From an uncultured bacterium (GTDB taxonomy: Bacteria; Bacillota_I; Bacilli_A; RF39; UBA660): DNA of 9,390 nucleotides. Below the pieces are notes generated by a model that had not been told where the DNA came from, did not search any database, and saw nothing but the letters and a program-made list of their open reading frames with translations. Shown piece after piece: positions 6,327 to 9,390 of the stretch. The DNA is taken from NCBI GenBank assembly GCA_949288625.1, contig CASEKZ010000008.1:1-9390 (forward strand), read 5' to 3'. Each line of letters starts with the position of its first letter. The first letter of the stretch is position 1. A program made the translations under genes and the position numbers.

Positions 6327-6336
6327 GCTTCTTTTT
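6314..6336 (+). terminator. Terminator after efp
   Basis: AAGAAGC (6314-6320) pairs with GCTTCTT (6327-6333); the 6-base loop contains the efp TAG stop. A T run reaches 6336. Confidence 0.75.
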
Positions 6337-6339
6337 AGT

Positions 6340-6367
6340 TTGACATATTTTGTATTTTGTGTATAAT
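6340..6367 (+). promoter_or_regulatory. Consensus sigma-A promoter for the membrane-protein pair
   Basis: Perfect TTGACA at 6340-6345 and perfect TATAAT at 6362-6367, 16 bases apart. It is the best sigma-A match in the window and starts four bases after the efp terminator. Confidence 0.85.
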
Positions 6368-6394
6368 ATAGCTTACAAAAGGGGGAATACCTAG

Positions 6395-6898
6395 ATGATA
6401 AAAAACATAGAACAATTAGATGAAAATGAGTTATCGTACGTTAAAAACGCATTGGAAAAGTATTTAATCATGCAAAGTGATGATGAAACGACAATAAGTA
6501 AATACGTAGATAAAATTGATAAACAATTAAAGAAAAATAATAAGGAAATAAAAAATCTTGAAAGAAAAATAATTTACTTAAGAAGTCATGAAAATAATGA
6601 TTTAGTAAAGGTTGTTGGATCACTTATTTCCCTTCTTTCAGGACTTGGATGTGTGGTTTTTAATGATGCTAATAATATCTTTGCTACGGTTGCTATTACG
6701 TTAGGTGGGGTAGGAGTATCATATACGGTTAACGAAATCGTTAACGTTGTAGAAGATAAAGAAAGACAAAACATCTATATTGATATGGATTTAGTTGATA
6801 GTGCAAAAAAAGATAATGAGATTTTACAGGATGTAAAAGATGATTTGCTAGAGCATGCTAGTTATCATAAAAGATTAAAAGCATTCATAAATAAATAG
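6395..6898 (+). CDS. Uncharacterised two-helix membrane protein A with coiled coil
   Basis: I do not recognise this 167-residue protein. The visible layout is an N-terminal motif M-I-K-x-I-E followed by E-L-x-x-V-x-x-A-L-x-x-Y (residues 1-23); a long charged, heptad-like stretch rich in K, E and N (about 30-65), likely a coiled coil; two hydrophobic helices (about 73-89 and 95-112) joined by a short D-A-N-N turn; and a charged C-terminal helix (about 118-165). The hairpin topology would leave both long tails on the same side, probably the cytoplasm. There is no signal peptide or catalytic motif. Spacing from the Shine-Dalgarno site (AAAAGGGGG, 6377-6385) is normal. A consensus promoter precedes it, and 12 bases separate it from a second gene with the same N-terminal motif. 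Confidence 0.8.
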   Translation: MIKNIEQLDENELSYVKNALEKYLIMQSDDETTISKYVDKIDKQLKKNNKEIKNLERKIIYLRSHENNDLVKVVGSLISLLSGLGCVVFNDANNIFATVAITLGGVGVSYTVNEIVNVVEDKERQNIYIDMDLVDSAKKDNEILQDVKDDLLEHASYHKRLKAFINK

Positions 6899-6910
6899 TG
6901 GAGAAAAATT

Positions 6911-7297
6911 ATGATAAAAAAAATAGAAGATATGAACAAAGAAGAGCTAGAAGACGTTATTTTTGCTCTAAATAATTATATTAGTTTATATGGTAATGAA
7001 AAAAATAAAATAAAAGACCCAGCAGAAACAAAAACTTCTTCTTCAAAAAGCGATGATGATAATTTTGGCGCTATTATTGGTAGTGGGGTAATTTTGGGAA
7101 CACTTTGTATGATACTTGATTTTTTTAAAGAAAGTGATTCTAGTTTTAAATCGTTTTTAATAGGTTCTTCAATTATTTTATTTTCAGTACTTTTAGATTA
7201 TGCAGTATCAAAAAGCGAAGACGAAAATAAGGTATATAAGGATTCAGATGAAATAAAAAACAACGTTAAAAACAAGTTTCCAAAAAATTTAAAGTAA
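6911..7297 (+). CDS. Uncharacterised two-helix membrane protein B, partner and partial paralog of protein A
   Basis: A 128-residue protein with no family I can name. Residues 1-23 match the start of the preceding gene at 11 of 23 positions (M-I-K-x-I-E, then E-L-x-x-V-x-x-A-L-x-x-Y). A polar, Ser/Asp-rich linker (about 30-52) replaces the coiled coil. Two hydrophobic helices follow (about 53-72 and 80-98), then a lysine-rich tail. The shared order, N-terminal motif, linker, helical hairpin and charged tail, suggests duplication and divergence. It is translated from GGAG at 6900-6903, directly after the upstream stop, so the two are co-transcribed and possibly made in similar amounts. A complex between the two through the hairpins is possible but unproven. 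Confidence 0.78.
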   Translation: MIKKIEDMNKEELEDVIFALNNYISLYGNEKNKIKDPAETKTSSSKSDDDNFGAIIGSGVILGTLCMILDFFKESDSSFKSFLIGSSIILFSVLLDYAVSKSEDENKVYKDSDEIKNNVKNKFPKNLK

Positions 7298-7314
7298 AAA
7301 AATACTCTTTTTTT
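7289..7314 (+). terminator. Possible weak terminator after protein B
   Basis: Seven A (7296-7302), a 5-base spacer and seven T (7308-7314) can form an A-U only stem. Alternatively AGTA and TACT pair just before the T run. It is weak and uncertain, and overlaps the stop codon. Confidence 0.35.
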
Positions 7315-7344
7315 GTTATAGCTATTTAATTTTTAACGTTTTTG

Positions 7345-7353
7345 TGTTAAAAT
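7345..7353 (+). promoter_or_regulatory. Extended -10 promoter for sepF
   Basis: TGTTAAAAT forms an extended -10 (TG-n-TAAAAT). The -35 region (about 7325-7331) is a poor match. It lies 42 bases before the sepF ATG. Confidence 0.5.
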
Positions 7354-7395
7354 ACTTTCATAGAAGATACCAAGGTATTTATATGGAGGGATAAA

Positions 7396-7791
7396 ATGGC
7401 TTTTAATTTAAAGAAATTGTTTGGTAGTAGTGATATTTCTAGCGAAGATGAATATTATACCTTAAGCGTTGAAGAAGCAAACCGTGAAGAAGCTCAAGAA
7501 GGTAGTAAGATGATTCTTCTTGAGCCAAGAGCATACTCCGAATCACAACAAATTGCGGACTACTTAAAGAAAAGAAACACGGTTGTTGTTAATTTAAAAA
7601 GAGTAACACCAGACCAAGGTAAAAGAATAATCGATTTTGTAAGTGGATGCTTATATGCGATCGGCGGAACCATGCAAAAACTAGGTGATGGTATATTTTT
7701 ATGTGCTCCTAAAAACATAAACGTACAAGGTAAAATGACCGATGAAGATGAACCTAAAAGAGGAAGAAAAAACATATCTGAAGATTTTTAA
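7396..7791 (+). CDS. sepF: Cell division protein SepF
   Basis: SepF anchors FtsZ to the membrane and organises the septal ring, in parallel with FtsA. The 131-residue protein has the expected layout: an N-terminal amphipathic helix (M-A-F-N-L-K-K-L-F) for membrane binding, a short acidic linker, and the SepF core from about residue 38 to 110. The core includes E-P-R-A-Y-S-E-S-Q-Q-I-A, V-V-N-L-K-R-V and I-I-D-F-V-S-G-C-L-Y-A-I-G-G, the last forming part of the dimer and FtsZ-binding region. GGAGGG (7384-7389) lies before the ATG. It is monocistronic here, ended by a strong terminator. In B. subtilis sepF is followed by ylmG, ylmH, divIVA and ileS; here ileS follows directly. Confidence 0.95.
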   Translation: MAFNLKKLFGSSDISSEDEYYTLSVEEANREEAQEGSKMILLEPRAYSESQQIADYLKKRNTVVVNLKRVTPDQGKRIIDFVSGCLYAIGGTMQKLGDGIFLCAPKNINVQGKMTDEDEPKRGRKNISEDF

Positions 7792-7800
7792 AGGATAACA

Positions 7801-7836
7801 AAAAAGGATAAGTAAATTTTTCTACTTATCCTTTTT
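7801..7836 (+). terminator. Strong terminator after sepF
   Basis: A perfect 14-bp stem (AAAAAGGATAAGTA, 7801-7814, with 7823-7836) and an 8-base loop, with five T closing the second arm. The matching A run on the first arm would let it work in both directions. Confidence 0.9.
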
Positions 7837-7845
7837 ATATGCTAC

Positions 7846-7898
7846 ATATACATTTTATTTACATTTTTAAAGTGATATATATTTTATTTATACTTTTA
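7846..7898 (+). repeat. Imperfect direct repeat, two 24-base units, in an AT-rich spacer
   Basis: Units at 7846-7869 and 7875-7898 agree at 21 of 24 positions and are 29 bases apart. A shorter related stretch (ATATATTTTATTAAA) occurs at 7946-7960. The spacer 7837-7962 holds no gene. It also contains an isolated TATAAT at 7918-7923 without a good -35. The function is unknown; low-complexity AT DNA could account for it. Confidence 0.5.
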
Positions 7899-7962
7899 GT
7901 CATAAAATAGTAAGAGTTATAATATCAACCGGTATTAAGTTTGAAATATATTTTATTAAAGC

Positions 7963-7991
7963 TTGCAAAATAAATATTTGCATGATAGAAT
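7963..7991 (+). promoter_or_regulatory. Sigma-A promoter for the ileS T-box leader
   Basis: TTGCAA at 7963-7968, 17 bases, then an extended -10 TGATAGAAT (7983-7991). Transcription would start near 7998, giving a leader of about 255 bases that covers the whole T-box. Confidence 0.7.
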
Positions 7992-7998
7992 ATAACAT

Positions 7999-8231
7999 GT
8001 AAAAGCAAATGAGGAAGACGTTAACATATAAGTAGTTAAAAGAGAGTCATTTATTTGGTGTGAAAATGATTAATAAAAGTATGTTAAGAATCACTTCTGA
8101 TGTGTTTATCTGAAAAATAAGTAGGGTATTTCCGCTTGAAGCGTTAAAACAAGTAAGATGCATATCAAATGATATGAATTAAGGTGGTACCGTGGGAATA
8201 ATCTCATCCTTTATTAAGGATGAGTTTTTTT
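7999..8231 (+). promoter_or_regulatory. Isoleucine T-box leader (tRNA-sensing antitermination)
   Basis: The leader senses uncharged tRNA-Ile and allows read-through into ileS when it is scarce. Stem I: GAAG (8014-8017) pairs with CTTC (8094-8097), and TTAACATA (8021-8028) pairs with TATGTTAA (8080-8087). Between them on the 3' side lies the specifier loop, GAATCA, with the Ile codon ATC at 8090-8092. An AAGAGAG bulge (8040-8046) and an upper hairpin (TCATTT with AAATGA) follow the usual stem I order. A stem III hairpin is at 8161-8176. The T-box core AAGGTGGTACCGTG is at 8181-8194; its TGGT (8185-8188) would pair with the tRNA ACCA end, with T8188 against an A discriminator, as expected for tRNA-Ile. 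AAGG can pair with CCTT (8208-8211) as the antiterminator. Confidence 0.93.
8203..8231 (+). terminator. T-box conditional terminator
   Basis: CTCATCCTT (8203-8211) pairs with AAGGATGAG (8216-8224) around a 4-base loop, followed by seven T. The first arm also holds the CCTT used by the antiterminator, so the two structures exclude each other. Confidence 0.9.
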
Positions 8232-8251
8232 AATATAAAGGAGGATAAAAA

Positions 8252-9390
8252 ATGAGTAAGATATTTAAAGAGTTATCAAAGAAAAGTGAGTATGAAAAAG
8301 AACAAGAAATATTAAAGAAATGGAAAAAAGAAGACATATTAAAAAAGACGATAGATAATAGAAAGACCCATGAAAACTTTGTTTTCTATGATGGACCTGC
8401 AACGGCAAATGGTAATCCTGGTGTACATCATATGGTTGCTAAATTCTTAAAGGATGCTTTTTGTAAGTATCAAACGATGAAAGGCAAAAGAGTACTAAGA
8501 AAAATAGGATGGGATACTCATGGATTACCAGTTGAAGTGCAAGTAGAAAAAGAACTTGGCTTTAACGGTAAAAAAGACATTGAAAAGTATGGTGTTGAAG
8601 CATTTAACAAAAAGTGCCGTGAAGCCGTATGGAAAAACGAAGAAGCATTTACTAATTTAACCGATGAAATGGGACAGTTTATCGATACTAAAAACTCATA
8701 CATAACTTATAAAAATGATTACATTGAAACAGAGTGGTGGATATTAAAGAAGTTCTTTGATGAAGGATTATTTTATGAAGGCGTTAAAATAACTCCATAC
8801 TGCCCAAGGTGTGGAACATCCTTGGCATCACACGAAGTTGCGCAAGGTTATAAAGAAGTTTCAGTAGATACGGTAATAGTTCCAATGAAATTAAAAAAAG
8901 AAGACGCATACTTTCTTGTTTGGACAACAACTCCTTGGACTTTAATTGCAAACGTTGCTTTATGTGTTAACCCGGATGAAACCTACGTTAAAGTAGAATC
9001 TAAAGGTTATAAGTTTATTCTTGCTAAAGCTTTAATGAACAAAGTATTAGCAGAAGACGTCAAAGTAATAGAAGAGTATAAAGGTAAAGATTTAGAATAC
9101 GTAGAGTATGAACAGTTATTACCATTTTTAAAGGTAAATAAAAAAGCGTTTTTTGTAACATGTGACACTTACGTTACCATGGAAGATGGAACTGGTGTTG
9201 TACACATTGCACCTGCCTTTGGTGAGGATGATGCCGCTGTTGGTAAAAAATACAACTTACCATATTTAAACCCGGTTGGTGAAGATGGCTGTTACCTTGA
9301 TGGTCCATGGAAAGGTATGAGAGTATTTGATGCTGATTTAGAAGTAATTAAATACTTAAAAGAAAATGATAAGTTATTTAAAAAGCAAAA
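8252..9390 (+). CDS. ileS: Isoleucyl-tRNA synthetase, type 2 (IleRS2), 3' end outside window
   Basis: Charges tRNA-Ile with isoleucine in the cytoplasm; this is a class I synthetase. The first 379 codons are present (full enzymes are about 1,030-1,050). Type 2 (eukaryote-like) features include F-Y-D-G-P-A-T-A-N-G, G-W-D-T-H-G-L-P-V-E, E-T-E-W-W-I-L-K-K and the Y-C-P-R-C-G-T zinc-type segment at 184-187. The HIGH motif is replaced by G57-V-H-H60. The CP1 editing domain has its Thr-rich loop (W224-T-T-T-P-W-T-L) and the G-E-D-D motif (324-327), so hydrolytic proofreading is probably intact. The KMSKS motif lies beyond the window. AAGGAGG (8238-8244) precedes the ATG. Expression is controlled by the isoleucine T-box. 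IleRS2 enzymes resist mupirocin, and G-x-H-H forms have been reported as hyper-resistant. Confidence 0.96.
   Translation, partial: MSKIFKELSKKSEYEKEQEILKKWKKEDILKKTIDNRKTHENFVFYDGPATANGNPGVHHMVAKFLKDAFCKYQTMKGKRVLRKIGWDTHGLPVEVQVEKELGFNGKKDIEKYGVEAFNKKCREAVWKNEEAFTNLTDEMGQFIDTKNSYITYKNDYIETEWWILKKFFDEGLFYEGVKITPYCPRCGTSLASHEVAQGYKEVSVDTVIVPMKLKKEDAYFLVWTTTPWTLIANVALCVNPDETYVKVESKGYKFILAKALMNKVLAEDVKVIEEYKGKDLEYVEYEQLLPFLKVNKKAFFVTCDTYVTMEDGTGVVHIAPAFGEDDAAVGKKYNLPYLNPVGEDGCYLDGPWKGMRVFDADLEVIKYLKENDKLFKKQ

Noticed and set aside
6586..6774. Minus-strand open frame opposite membrane protein A
   Set aside because: It is antisense to the hydrophobic segment; the Ser/Thr/Pro-rich translation is a by-product of the opposite strand.
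6340..7297. Membrane-protein pair as a toxin-antitoxin or phage-defence module
   Set aside because: Neither protein shows a nuclease, ATPase or DNA-binding motif, there is no sign of mobile DNA nearby, and the two are similar to each other rather than a toxin with an unrelated antitoxin.
7560..7775. Minus-strand open frame opposite sepF
   Set aside because: It is antisense to the SepF core, with no ribosome-binding site.
7846..7960. AT-rich repeats as a CRISPR array
   Set aside because: There are only two imperfect units and one fragment, the gap between units is 5 bases, and no cas genes are present.
8518..8703. Minus-strand open frame opposite ileS
   Set aside because: It is antisense to the conserved catalytic domain of IleRS2.

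Overview
The window looks like chromosomal DNA from a low-GC, spore-forming Firmicute, probably a deep-branching lineage of the Bacilli. The support is strong A/T bias in third codon positions, a spoVA operon, a T-box leader, sigma-A-type promoters, Shine-Dalgarno sites before nearly every gene, and a Bacillus/Staphylococcus-like set of neighbours. TGA reads as a stop at the spoVAD/spoVAE junction, which argues for genetic code 11 and against the Mycoplasma code. The species cannot be named from the sequence alone.

Layout. (1) 1-97: C-terminus of an FAD-dependent oxidoreductase, closed by a strong terminator. (2) 154-1940: a compact three-gene spoVA operon (spoVAC, spoVAD, spoVAEb) for dipicolinic acid movement in spores, with a sigma-G-like promoter. 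(3) 1950-3393, minus strand: tmcAL (tRNA-Met ac4C enzyme) and a small DUF2624/YqfT-like gene, each with its own terminator or promoter signals. (4) 3466-5719, plus strand: a class B penicillin-binding protein of the PbpA/PBP2 type, then rpmG (ribosomal protein L33). DUF2624, pbpA and rpmG also lie near one another in Bacillus and Staphylococcus, as I recall those maps. (5) 5766-6326: efp (elongation factor P). (6) 6395-7297: two small two-helix membrane proteins of unknown function that share an N-terminal motif and form one operon. (7) 7396-7791: sepF (division). (8) 7837-9390: an AT-rich spacer with an imperfect repeat, an isoleucine T-box leader, and the first 379 codons of ileS, which runs off the window.

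How the genes fit together. Most are housekeeping genes for translation (rpmG, efp, tmcAL, ileS), cell wall and division (PBP, sepF) and sporulation (spoVA). The neighbourhood sepF-ileS resembles the B. subtilis order sepF-ylmG-ylmH-divIVA-ileS with the middle genes missing. No CRISPR array, insertion sequence, phage gene or tRNA was seen.

Most notable points: the ileS product is a type 2 IleRS whose HIGH motif is replaced by G-V-H-H, a variant linked in the literature to extreme mupirocin resistance; sigma-G-like promoter elements lie before both spoVAC and the PBP; and the membrane-protein pair at 6395-7297 is uncharacterised. I did not find a clearly new multi-gene system. The paralogous pair is the best candidate for undescribed biology.
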